From: Paulownia fortunei
Lineage: Eukaryota; Streptophyta; Magnoliopsida; Lamiales; Paulowniaceae
DNA length: 64,000 nucleotides
Assembly (NCBI GenBank): GCA_019321725.1
Contig: CM033120.1
Coordinates: 1,178,001 to 1,242,000 of the forward strand
Direction: 5' to 3'
The translations under genes were made by a program, and so were the position numbers. Shown piece after piece: positions 37,147 through 46,289 of this stretch. The notes under the pieces were generated by a model that saw only the letters and a program-made list of their open reading frames with translations, did not search any database and was not told the DNA's origin. The number at the start of each line of letters is the position of its first letter. The stretch's first letter is position 1.

Positions 37147-37799
37147 ATGAAAATTTCTTCAACTCGCAAATTCAATTGCATCTGTGTTTTTTGTGGATCC
37201 AATCTTGGAAAAAATGGTGAGTTTATAGGGGCAACCAATAATCTTGGTAGAACTTTAGCAGAGAGATAAATTAATTTAGTATATGGGGGAGGCAGTTTGG
37301 GGTTAATGGAGAGTGTTGTTATTTCTGCTTATGTAAGAGGTGTCAAAGTTTTGAGAGTTATCCCAAAATCTTTAACAGTAAAGAGTATCACAAGTATGAC
37401 CATTGGAGATGAGTTAAAAGTGTCACATATTCAGGACATAATGCCTAACATGTTAAACAATGCGGATGCATTCATCATTCTACCTGGCGATTTTGGTACA
37501 CTGCAGGAATTATTCCAAGTTATCTCTTGGGCACAACTCAACATTCATCAAAAACCTATAGGTATTCTTAATGTTAATAGTTTTATGATGGTTTGCTATC
37601 TTTTGTAGATCAAAATGTGAAAAAAGGTTTTATTTCACCGGTTGCGAGAAGAATCCTCATTTCTGCTCCAACACCTGACCAGCTGATTGATCAACTTCTA
37701 GCATATGTGACAGAACCTGATCCAGCCTTGGCCAATGTGGATTGGTCCAACAGGAACAATGGTCGAAAATGCAAATTGAATTTAACTCTCAGTCTGTGA
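37147..37799 (+). pseudogene. LOG-like cytokinin riboside 5'-monophosphate phosphoribohydrolase, intronless, inside the gypsy element
   Basis: Collinear with plant LONELY GUY proteins, which cut cytokinin nucleotides to active free bases in the cytosol. Visible blocks are FNCICVFCGSNLGKN, NLVYGGGSLGLMESVV, VKVLRVIPKSL, NADAFIILPGDFGTLQELFQ, ISWAQLNIHQKPIGILNVNS, LLSFVDQNVKKGFISPVARR and ILISAPTPDQLIDQL. About 217 codons, the usual LOG size, start at an ATG before CVFCGS and end at TGA. One TAA (codon 41) and one single-base loss near 37583 break it. The nucleotide-binding motif PGGxGTxxE reads PGDFGTLQE, and the Arg of the RKAEM block is not conserved, so activity was probably altered before the breaks. 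Host LOG genes have several introns; this has none, pointing to capture from mRNA. It lies between pol and the element's purine tract. Confidence 0.88.
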
Positions 37800-38040
37800 T
37801 ACTTATTGTTAATGGTTTTATCTAATAGTATGTGTTTTTTTTTTTTAGCTTTATTAGCCACACTTTAGGTGATATCTTTCAAACTCTACTTTTCTATCTA
37901 TTTTTTATATTGGGGACAATGCCTCGATTAGGTTGGGGGAAGGGATAGTTGATATCATGACTTGTGTGTTCAATGTGTGTTTTTCTAGTATTTTATTTAA
38001 AAAAATAAAAAATAAAAAATAAAAAAAATCTTGTTACTTA
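37800..38040 (+). other. 3' untranslated part and purine tract of the Athila-like element
   Basis: Contains the phrase attggggacaatgcctcgatt and then ggttgggggaaggga (37931-37945), which resembles the purine-rich tracts ahead of 3' LTRs in this lineage. An A-rich low-complexity run follows. No LTR starts here. Confidence 0.5.
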
Positions 38041-38198
38041 GATTGATCAAAAAATTTAAAAAATTGTCCAAATCAACCGCCCCAAACCGCATTGTACCAT
38101 TATCACTTATTTATTAGATAAATCGTAATTTACAAATTTTCATTAAACCATACTGCAAAAAATAGTGCAATGACAGTTTAAGGATATAACCGCACTAT
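38041..38198. other. short spacer with accgca-type words
   Basis: Contains ccgccccaaaccgcat and ataaccgcac, and ccaaatcgcatcgcc follows the solo LTR on its other side. Such words occur in subterminal regions of some plant hAT elements. This is weak evidence that the solo LTR landed in one. Confidence 0.25.
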
Positions 38199-39482
38199 TG
38201 TGGATTTTGTAAACGCAAGTGTACGTTATCGCTAACAAGTAATAAATTGATGAGTAGATTATCGTTACCAACCAAAACTATTGAATTACTAAATTTCAAA
38301 ATTTGTCAATTCAAATTTTATTTGAGCAAACAAAATTGAGTGTCAATTAATGCAAATGAATTAAAATTACTCTAAAAAATGATGTGCAAGATCGAATAAA
38401 AATGAATATCAGTGATTATAAAGACCTAGGATTATGATTTCATCATAATTAGTTTGAGTTGAATAATCTATCTCATAAATTTCAACTTACTTCTCAAGTG
38501 ATAATCGAGAATCCCTAAATTATCCACTAGTCTCTCCCAAGGTCTAATGAAAATATTATCAATTGTTAACTCACTATATTCCTATGTGAATTACAACAAT
38601 CAATAATTCATTTAGTTTTATGGATCTCCAACAAGACTACACAAACCATGAAAGTATATTTCTATCTCACATGCAATTTATGGTTCTTTACACATAAAAC
38701 TAGACACATATATCACCTCCCGGGTCAATATAATTAGCAAATCATTCAATTAGTGGCCAAATAATTGAAAGCATTAAAAACAATGTAGAAAACTCAATTT
38801 GAAGATATATTGAGAATTGAATTGATAAAAATATTCAACACATCCTAATTAGATTACATCACAACCCTAGAAAAGAAAATTAGTTCATAGTGAAAATGAG
38901 AAATATTTTAATAATGTTCATACACATATTCAAATGAAAAGATGAAAATAAGATCAAACTTAAAAAAAGATGAGATTTTCTTCTCTTGTAAATGTCTTTT
39001 CTCAAGCTTGGAAGAATTCTCTCATCTTCCCCAAAATTCTTTCTTCTTGTCTTTTTCTTGTCTTCTCCCAATCTTCTATCTCTTCTTTTGTCATTAATTC
39101 TTCTCTCCCTCATTTGGAGGCTCTTGTGATCTTAAAAATCTGATTGAGATGCCTTAAAGAGGGCAAAATGCCCATTTTACCCTCATAGACCTGTCTGGCA
39201 ATGCCTAGGTGCTGATTGGCAGTGCCTAAGTGTTGCCTTCATTGGACAGAGTCCATTTTCCAGTAGCTGCAGACCAACGCTTAGGCTCTGTAGCTACTGT
39301 TCACCAGACGATTTTTTTTTGAGAGAAATGTAGATTTTCGTGCATCTAATGACATTCTTCCTTTATCTACAACTCTGTAAAATAAACACTAAAAATAATA
39401 ATAAAAATTATAAAAATCTCAAAAACTAATTAAAAAGTTAAGCAAATGGTGCTCAATTAATGAATATAATTTCCACTCATCA
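38199..39482 (-). mobile_element. solo LTR, minus strand, of the TGATGAGTGG gypsy family
   Basis: On the minus strand it starts tgatgagtggaaattata and ends near cttgcgtttacaaaatcc-aca. It matches the LTRs at 49243 and 51758 over most of its length, for example ccactagtctctcccaaggt and cctcccgggtcaatat as read on the plus strand. At 1284 bases it is about 400 shorter. No internal element sequence is attached. Five-base flanks (actat and cgtac) do not match, so the ends are decayed or mutated. It has a diverged version of the CGCCTAGGCG cluster at 39201-39290. Confidence 0.78.
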
Positions 39483-40805
39483 CGTACCAAATCGCATCGC
39501 CATTAAATTGTATGTTCAATTTTTATTACATAGGGGTATATTAGTTAGTTCACCCCATTGACCAACTCTTAAAAAAAAACCCCTACCTCACTTCAGTATC
39601 TTTTTATTCATTTCAGCCTCCATTGCTCAGCGACTCAACATTCCCTTCAAGCAGAACAAGAAGTCCGCTCCAAGTAGGCTCTTCCTTTGGTGCAAATCTC
39701 CACTACACTGAAGGCACCACACGAAATCAAAAGATTTTCAATAAAAGTTGTAATGGGGTCAAATGATAGTGATGTAGCTAAGAAATAAAAGGATAAGATG
39801 CAACAAAAGTTCTAAAAATTTCATGAAATTAGAGACATAGTGTTTATCGATAAAGAATTCTCAAACTCCACAAATTTCAACACTGGGGTCTATTGTTATT
39901 GAATTAGACCCTTCTTATTCATCTTGCAACATCTCATTTTTAGTTTCAACTCGTAGCACTTTGCAAAAAAAAAAATTCTATTTTTTTTTTATTATTTTTT
40001 TAAAGAGAAACTCCTCCACACTTATCTTCTATTCCAACCTGAATTTCTTTTGTAAGTTCACGCTATCAATTGAATATCTCTTAAACTCCAATCATTTTTT
40101 GAACAAGTGTTGGATAATAGTGTATTTAGACTAGGTAAAAAGATATGGTTTCAAAAAAAATATTATTTATTGAAAGGCTCAAAGTAGTTTACTAGGGGGA
40201 TATTTTCTTGAAATATCATATGGGAAACAAGTTGATTTGGTAATAGTGCTACAAAGTCTAATGCCTTAATCATTTTTCTAGTGGTGCACTATTAGTCGTT
40301 CGCCTCGACAGACCAAAAGTAAAAATTCTAATAGTCAACCCCTACATGTTGAAGATCCAAGTGATGATTAGAGTAAGGCATAAGAACTATCCATTTTGAC
40401 ATGATTGTCTTCACACTGAATGACATAACTATTTGTGCAAAATAAAATTTGAGTATAATTATCGCAAAATATATTAACCAAATAACAATATCAAAGTCCA
40501 AAACAACACCCATCATCAATCAAACTATATTATTCATGTTTAATTTTATCATTGAAGTTGGAAGAACCTCTACGACTCAAAAAAAATAAAAACAATTGGT
40601 AATTCACAAACTTGTCATGTTATGCAAAAAATAGGGATGCATCTCAAGAGTATTATAATTACCCTTTACTCAACCACCATTTTTTATGCTTTTAACGGAC
40701 CCATAAAAAAAACACGCTTTAATTTATTAATGTTACTATAATTTACGGTCTTTGTGTAAAAATAAATAAATTAAAACTTCAATAATTTGTTAAAAAATCC
40801 AAGCC
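39483..40805. other. spacer without recognised gene
   Basis: AT-rich with a modestly less AT-rich stretch at 39590-39960. Scattered stops in all frames and no domain recognised. A decayed DNA transposon is possible but not supported by a motif. Confidence 0.4.
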
Positions 40806-42060
40806 TATGAAAGGAACCTTGTTCTCAAAACCTCCAACACCTCCCCCCCCACCAAAAGCAAATTGCCATTGTCGGGATAGTAAAGGCGAAGGAATTTTAG
40901 GCCTACGATGATGGGAAAATTATAGGTGAAAGAGGAAGAGAAAATATGAACCGAAGGAAGGGGTGCATATAAGAGGATATGAAGGGGGCTTGGGAGGCGT
41001 TTGGATAAAAAAAATGGATAATGAAGAACACATCCCCTATTATTTGTGGCTAGAGTAATGGGGGTTTGGTGGGCGTATTCTGATGGGGCTTAGTATGGTT
41101 GGTAGGTGGTTGTTGTTGTGATTGTGGTGGTGGTGGTGCAAAGAAGAAGGAGGAGGAGAAAAGAAAAAAAATGGAAAAGGAAAAGGAAAAGAAAAGAAAA
41201 ATATTATTTGATTATATATTTTTTAATTCCCTTACCTCATTATACTTTTAAAATAGTTAATTAGTTAATTTTTTTCCCTAATTCATAAGTAATTCGTTGA
41301 CTAATTAAAATTTAATGAGGAACCGAATAATATTAGTTAATAGAAAAAGGTTGAAATTTGAGTATTTTAGTTTATAGAAATAACGGAATAAATATAGAAA
41401 TATTACTATTACAATACTATGTTTTATTTTCATTATAGTTTTTATTTTTTAATCATATATATTCTAAATTACCTAATATTAATTTTTTTATCATAATCTT
41501 TTTAATTTTTATTTTATTTAATTATATTCTTAAAATAGTTAATGTTTAATTTTCTAATTGATGCTTAATTAGTTAAGTAATGGAAAATTAACTTGTAATT
41601 GAATTAAATTAGTTGAAGTTATTCATTAATGCCAAAAATTAAGATAAATTAATTAAGAATTAAACATATATTTTTATTATTTTTTATTTATTTTGTAAAA
41701 TAATTAATGTTGAATTTTTACTCCCAATTGATGATTAATTAGTTAACTAATTAAAAATTAATTTATAATTGAATTATATTAATTAAAGTTATTCATTATG
41801 TGTTAAAAATTAAAGTAAATCAATTAAGAATTAAAGAAATATATTTTGCATTATTTTTTATTTATTTTGTAAATTAATTAATGTTGAATTTTCATGATGA
41901 TTAATTAGTTAATTAATTAAAAATTAATTTTGTAAAATAAATTATTTAATCAAAGTTATTCATTAAGTGTTAAAAAATTATAAAAAATAAAAAATAAAAA
42001 AAAAATATTTTGAATTATTTTTAATTTATTTTGTAAAATATTAACAAACAAAAAAAATGA
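40806..42060 (+). repeat. long duplicated segment, copy 2 (copy 1 at 7630-8960)
   Basis: Matches copy 1 from cctatgaaaggaaccttgtt onwards, including gggtgcatataagaggatat, the GGT-rich tract and the AT-rich minisatellite tail. It lacks the internal 100-base doubling of copy 1 and has about 60 extra bases around 41315-41380. It lies in the same orientation about 33 kb from copy 1. Confidence 0.82.
41536..42050 (+). repeat. AT-rich minisatellite, second array
   Basis: Units begin at about 41536, 41702 and 41877 with the aattaatgtt(g/t)aatt phrase. Spacing is 166-175 bases, parallel to the array at 8385-8900. Confidence 0.7.
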
Positions 42061-44319
42061 GTGCGTAAATGATATTTGTGTGTATTTTCCTCTAATTTTT
42101 GGCCACTTGGACAACTTAGCCTAATAATCAAGTCCACATGAGTTTTTTTTCCCACACCTAAGCATCGGACTTAGTCCATGTAAGCTTTTCTCTCTCCACA
42201 TCACTCAATTCATCCGAAAATATAAAAAATCCTAAATTAAATGGTCACGTGTCGATCATTCTGTCAATAATCACAATTTCTCATCAATTTTATCATCAAT
42301 GTGCAAAATTCTTCTAGTTTTTGTCCTTAAATTACTACCCCTACTTTTAAGGATAATGTTTGCCAACCTCCCATGGTCACGTTCCAATTTTGGAATTAAG
42401 CCTAACATATATAACATAAACTAAAATAAGGAAAAAAAATAGTAAAATGTTTTTTCTTATCTTATGCCAAACCATTTCCTTAAAAAACATTAAAAAATAT
42501 TTTCATCGTACCCGATGCTAATCGGAAGATGCATATGCCATCACATTGCTAACTTCTTCTAAATATGATATTTCTGAATGACGATTCTCAAAATCAGTAA
42601 TGCTAGAAAGTTATTATCGCGGTAAAACAAATTTGTTATCTTATCCCCTTTGGTTTGATTTATCATGAGCATTCCAGAAATACGCCTGCCATGATAATTT
42701 TGTCATTTTCTTTCTCATTTGGTAAGAGAGTTATTACTAAGAGGAATTATAAAATAAAATTTCTCATATTCTAAAATTAGCATCATGTAATACCCAACAA
42801 TTGCAATATGATGTTTATACTGTCCTAGAAACTAACCATAAGATCAGCCATTGTTAGAAATAATGTGAAAGTTGTCTATTATTAGAGAAAAATGACTTTA
42901 GATGAAGAATTTTGTGTGTGAGCACTTGACATTTATAGAACTCAAATTTTTGTTTTTTATCTTTTCACATCTTGGTTTTATTGTATGAATTCCTTATAGA
43001 TTTAAGTAATATGATTAAAATTTTACAAACTTTTCAAATTTTCATGACAATGTAACACAAATTTCGTCGTTTGCAAAAATTACAAACAAGAAAAATAGTA
43101 CAAATAAAGTTTTATTGAATTTGATGAAAATATATAGATATAATCTCCATTGATCATCTGATTCTTCTATGCAAGAAATGTTGACTTTATGGATTTGGTA
43201 ACTTTTTAATAGAATCGAGCATCCGATCTTCTCCAAGGTTGATTTGATTTTTAATAACCATAATTTGAGGGTTTAAAACTAAATCTCAAATTAAACGTCA
43301 CAATTTGATGAGCTCCGCGACGAACGCCTTGATTTTCGCCTTGAATACCATGGATCTCCTTGAATTTGATGGACTTGAGTTGAGAGAACTTCCTCCAAAA
43401 TCTTTCTTGCTTGGACTTCTTCTTCTTCTCGACTTGTGTTTAACTTCTTGGAGATGACTCCTATTCATACTTGTAGAAAGAGGTCTCTTGCCATTTTTAC
43501 TTGACGACATGGAATGATTTGATTGATTTTTCTTAATTTGATAAACATTTATTGCCTTAATCACAAAATGTGATTTGAATTACCATAATATTGGTATTCA
43601 CTTCTATAATTTGCAATATACGATTTTTATTGCCAAAATATCATAATTTGACACATGGTAATATTTAATAAAATATCTTATTTAATATTTGGAATTCAAT
43701 GATAATTTCAAAAATAAATAAAAATATAAAATTGATAAATTAAAATTTATTACACATGTCAATGCATAATTGGCTGTAAATTTTTCATGTCTACAGACAA
43801 ATTTCACTCACTTCACCATAATAAGATTCAAATTGAAAAAAGTATATTATCGAAAATCATCTTTGTTCATTATTTAAGTAGTAGTATTGAAGGTTCTTTG
43901 CTCTCATACATCATACTAAACTAAAATCTTTTAAGTTCTTAGCATAGGAACTAATTTTTCATATATTATGCCACGCCATTTTCAGAAATAAAAATAAATA
44001 AAAAATTGGAAAGTACCTTCCTTGGGTAATAAAAAAAAGCTTTCATTTGGGTAGGTTTTTCTATCGTTTACGAATTTATTTCTTCTTTTTTTTTTTACTC
44101 GTGGATTCGAAAATACACACACCCCACCAATCAATGCTTGTATACGAATGCACAAAATACACCAATTAAAGCAAATACATGTGTGCACATTCTGATACAA
44201 TTCTGTGTTTGTGTTGCTGGTAAACTTCATGAGAAAATCATCTACAAAAAAGTATATCAACAAAGTTTTTGAGAAGAAAAGGTTCATTATTTTTCCTGCA
44301 TTAATTCATTTATTTACAG
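42061..44319 (+). repeat. HD-Zip IV repeat unit D
   Basis: Carries the unit B blocks (ctaagcatcggactta, aattaaatggtcacgtg), then the unit A blocks (acccaacaattgcaatatga, tcacatcttggttttattgt, acaccccaccaatcaatgct and gtgtttgtgttgctggtaaa). At about 44235 it jumps to intron sequence near the zipper exon, so the homeodomain exons are deleted. It is interrupted by the solo LTR at 43051-43795. Confidence 0.75.
43051..43795 (-). mobile_element. 745-bp solo LTR with 5-bp target duplication
   Basis: Begins tgtaacac and ends gtctaca, giving the TGTA...TACA inverted ends of an LTR. It is flanked on both sides by gacaa (43046-43050 and 43796-43800). The matching places in units A (near 9251) and B (near 12543) have the uninterrupted ttttcatga(c/t)aaatttcactca, a clear empty site. 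A minus-strand aataaa and T-rich tail before the end fix the orientation. An 88-codon Ser/Arg-rich frame (43564-43298, minus) lies inside; there is no evidence that it is a protein. Confidence 0.88.
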
Positions 44320-44708
44320 GCACAACATGAGCGCCAAGAGAAGGCACAACTTCGAAGTGTGAATGAGAAACTTTGCATCGAAAACACGAGTATAGAGAAG
44401 CCCTCAGCAATGTTTCTTGCGCAGCATGTGGCGGCCCAAGTGCAATAGGAGAAATGTCGTCCGATGAACATCACTTAAGAACAGAGAACGCTAGATTAAG
44501 AGAAGAGGTAATGAAGTTGTCTAAGTGATAAAAACCCTTCTTTTGTTGCAGCAAAAACTAAAAGTTATTTCTCCTCTTTTTTGGTTTACTCATTTGCAGA
44601 TTGACTATACATATTGCTGTCATGGCCGCAAAGTAGCAGGTTGGCAAGTCCTTGCCCTTCAAAACCTCCAGCGTGACTCCTTCTTCTTCCACTCCGCCGC
44701 CACAACCA
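44320..44708 (+). pseudogene. HD-Zip class IV fragment D: zipper-loop-zipper exon and start of the next exon
   Basis: After a tatttacag acceptor, the exon at 44320-44507 encodes [20 protein letters not shown], then after a one-base loss near 44385 [20 protein letters not shown] and [19 protein letters not shown], ending before gtaatg. This is the plant-specific zipper-loop-zipper dimerisation motif of HD-Zip IV with its CXXCGG loop. The next exon starts at 44600 after catttgcag and shows AAK, then VGK-type sequence after a frame change. Copia-2 is inserted in it. Apart from these shifts it is the best preserved of the four fragments. Confidence 0.83.
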
Positions 44709-45117
44709 TGTTGAAAATCAATGTCATCAATTAAATTATTAGGTTATACAATTTGTGTGGATTCAAATTAATTAGGTGTTTATAATTTGTGTGGATTCAA
44801 ATTAATTAGGTTTTTATAATTTGTGTGGTAGAAAATTAATTAGCTTAATTAAATGTGTGGTGTGTATTTTATTTCTTCTTTTATAAATACCCAAGTCCCT
44901 AACCTTGTGAATCATCAAGAAGTGAAGAAAAAAATAAGACTAGTAGTCTTATATATAAGAGTGTAGTCTTGTTAGTTTTGAGTATTTGTGAGAATTGAGA
45001 GTTTTCTTTATAATATCTCAAAGTTCAATAAAGTTTTTGTTGTGTTTCCAATTTTAGAGTGAATATTTTTTTCGAAAGATAAAATTTAGAATCATATATT
45101 CTAAATTTTTCTCAACA
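44709..45117 (+). repeat. copia-2 5' LTR
   Basis: 409 bases, tgttgaaaatcaatgtc to tttctcaaca. Contains two and a half direct copies of a 36-base unit (atttgtgtggattcaaatta...) and a TATAAATA box at 44882-44889. A hand comparison with the 3' LTR gives about 18-20 differences over some 385 aligned bases, roughly 5 percent. Confidence 0.9.
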
Positions 45118-45119
45118 TT

Positions 45120-45131
45120 TGGTATCAGAGC
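45120..45131 (+). other. copia-2 primer-binding site
   Basis: tggtatcagagc, the standard plant copia site complementary to initiator methionine tRNA, two bases after the LTR. Confidence 0.9.
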
Positions 45132-45332
45132 GGTACCGTCTGGGACCGCAGAGGTGTCACATCTCTTGAAATTCTAAGTATGCTCTGTTGTTGCAATTTT
45201 GACTGAACTTCCACATCAGAAAAAATTTCTTGAGATTGTCATTGAGGGAGTTTCTTTGAGTCGTGAGGAATTCAGTGCTCTGCAAGTTTAGTGTCAAAAC
45301 TTGTTCGGTAATATAGAAATTCTACCGACACG

Positions 45333-46289
45333 ATGGGAGATTTTCAAGTAGTTGGAGGAGTCAAGGAACTCAACAACCAAAATTACAACACGTGGTCTAC
45401 GTGCATGTTGTCCTACTTGCAAGGACAAAATCTTTGGGAGGTCGTCGGCGGTAGTGAAGCTACACAACCGGCGGTAGAAGATGCAAATGGCATCTTGCAA
45501 AAATGGAAAATTAAAGCAGGCAAAGCAATGTTTGCTTTAAAGACCACAGTTGAAGAAGAAATGTTGGAGTACATTAGGGATGCCAAAACACCAAAAGAAG
45601 CATGGGATACTTTTGTTACACTTTTTTCAAAGAAGAATGATACAAGACTACAACTTCTTGAGAACAAGCTGTTATCGATGGCGCAACGTGACATGACGAT
45701 TGCCCAATACTTTCACAAGGTGAAATCGATATGCCGAGAAATTTTAGAGTTAGATTCAACAGCTCCTATTGGGAAAACCAGGATAAAAAGAATAATTATC
45801 CCTGGTTTGAAACCCGAATATCGAGGGTTCGTTGCTGCTGTACAAGGATGGCTGACACAACCATCACTTGTTGAGTTTAAAAATTTACTTGCAGGTCAAG
45901 AAGCTATGACCAAGCAAATGGGAGGAGTCTCGCTGAAGGGTGAAGAGGAAGCGCTCTACACCAACAAAAGCAAAGGCAGTTTTAAGCGGCACACTAGTAG
46001 TGGATATAAAAAAGATGGTGACAAAGTAAAAATTCATCAAGGAAAAGGAGGCTCTCGCCCTAGAGGAGCTTTAAAGAATCACGTTAATAGTAGAAAGTTC
46101 AATGGTGATTGTTACAACTGCGGGAAGCAGGGCCACATGGCGAAAGATTGTTGGACCAAGAAAAAATATGTTGAAAGTAATACTGCTACTTCCAGTTCTA
46201 AGGAAAATAACGAAGATTGTTGGGACGCTGAAGCGTTATTCGCTACAGTAGAAGAAGAATTAGCTCTCACAGTGACAACATCAGAGTAG
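45333..46289 (+). CDS. copia-2 gag (nucleocapsid part of the polyprotein), open
   Basis: A 318-codon open frame starting [20 protein letters not shown], the usual gag start of this TNT1-related group. The capsid-like region ([64 protein letters not shown]) is whole. A canonical zinc knuckle [14 protein letters not shown] lies at about residues 261-274. The frame stops at TAG where related polyproteins have Gln (TTSEQ), followed without shift by protease sequence, so the stop is a probable CAG-to-TAG mutation, not the natural end. This is the only retrotransposon protein in the window that could still be made at near full length and package RNA in virus-like particles in the cytoplasm. Confidence 0.85.
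   Translation: MGDFQVVGGVKELNNQNYNTWSTCMLSYLQGQNLWEVVGGSEATQPAVEDANGILQKWKIKAGKAMFALKTTVEEEMLEYIRDAKTPKEAWDTFVTLFSKKNDTRLQLLENKLLSMAQRDMTIAQYFHKVKSICREILELDSTAPIGKTRIKRIIIPGLKPEYRGFVAAVQGWLTQPSLVEFKNLLAGQEAMTKQMGGVSLKGEEEALYTNKSKGSFKRHTSSGYKKDGDKVKIHQGKGGSRPRGALKNHVNSRKFNGDCYNCGKQGHMAKDCWTKKKYVESNTATSSSKENNEDCWDAEALFATVEEELALTVTTSE

Larger units (their letters stand above)
22268..38040 (+). mobile_element. Athila-like Ty3/gypsy element carrying extra ORFs, with a nested insertion
   Basis: A 1.58-kb 5' LTR is followed by a tRNA-Asp-type primer site, Athila/Tat-lineage gag and pol, then a long 3' part with non-retroviral ORFs and a purine-rich region near 37931-37945. It is split by the chromodomain element at 27168-34229. 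The expected 3' LTR (starting tgataagtgcatatt) is not found anywhere to the right, so the 3' end is deleted and the right limit is approximate. Without the nested insert about 8.7 kb remain. Long elements with a large 3' region beyond integrase are typical of the Athila/Tat group. Confidence 0.82.

Noticed and set aside
38041..40805. Possible hAT transposon around the solo LTR, from accgca words
   Set aside because: Only a few short words; no terminal inverted repeats, 8-bp duplication, BED finger or dimerisation domain could be read.
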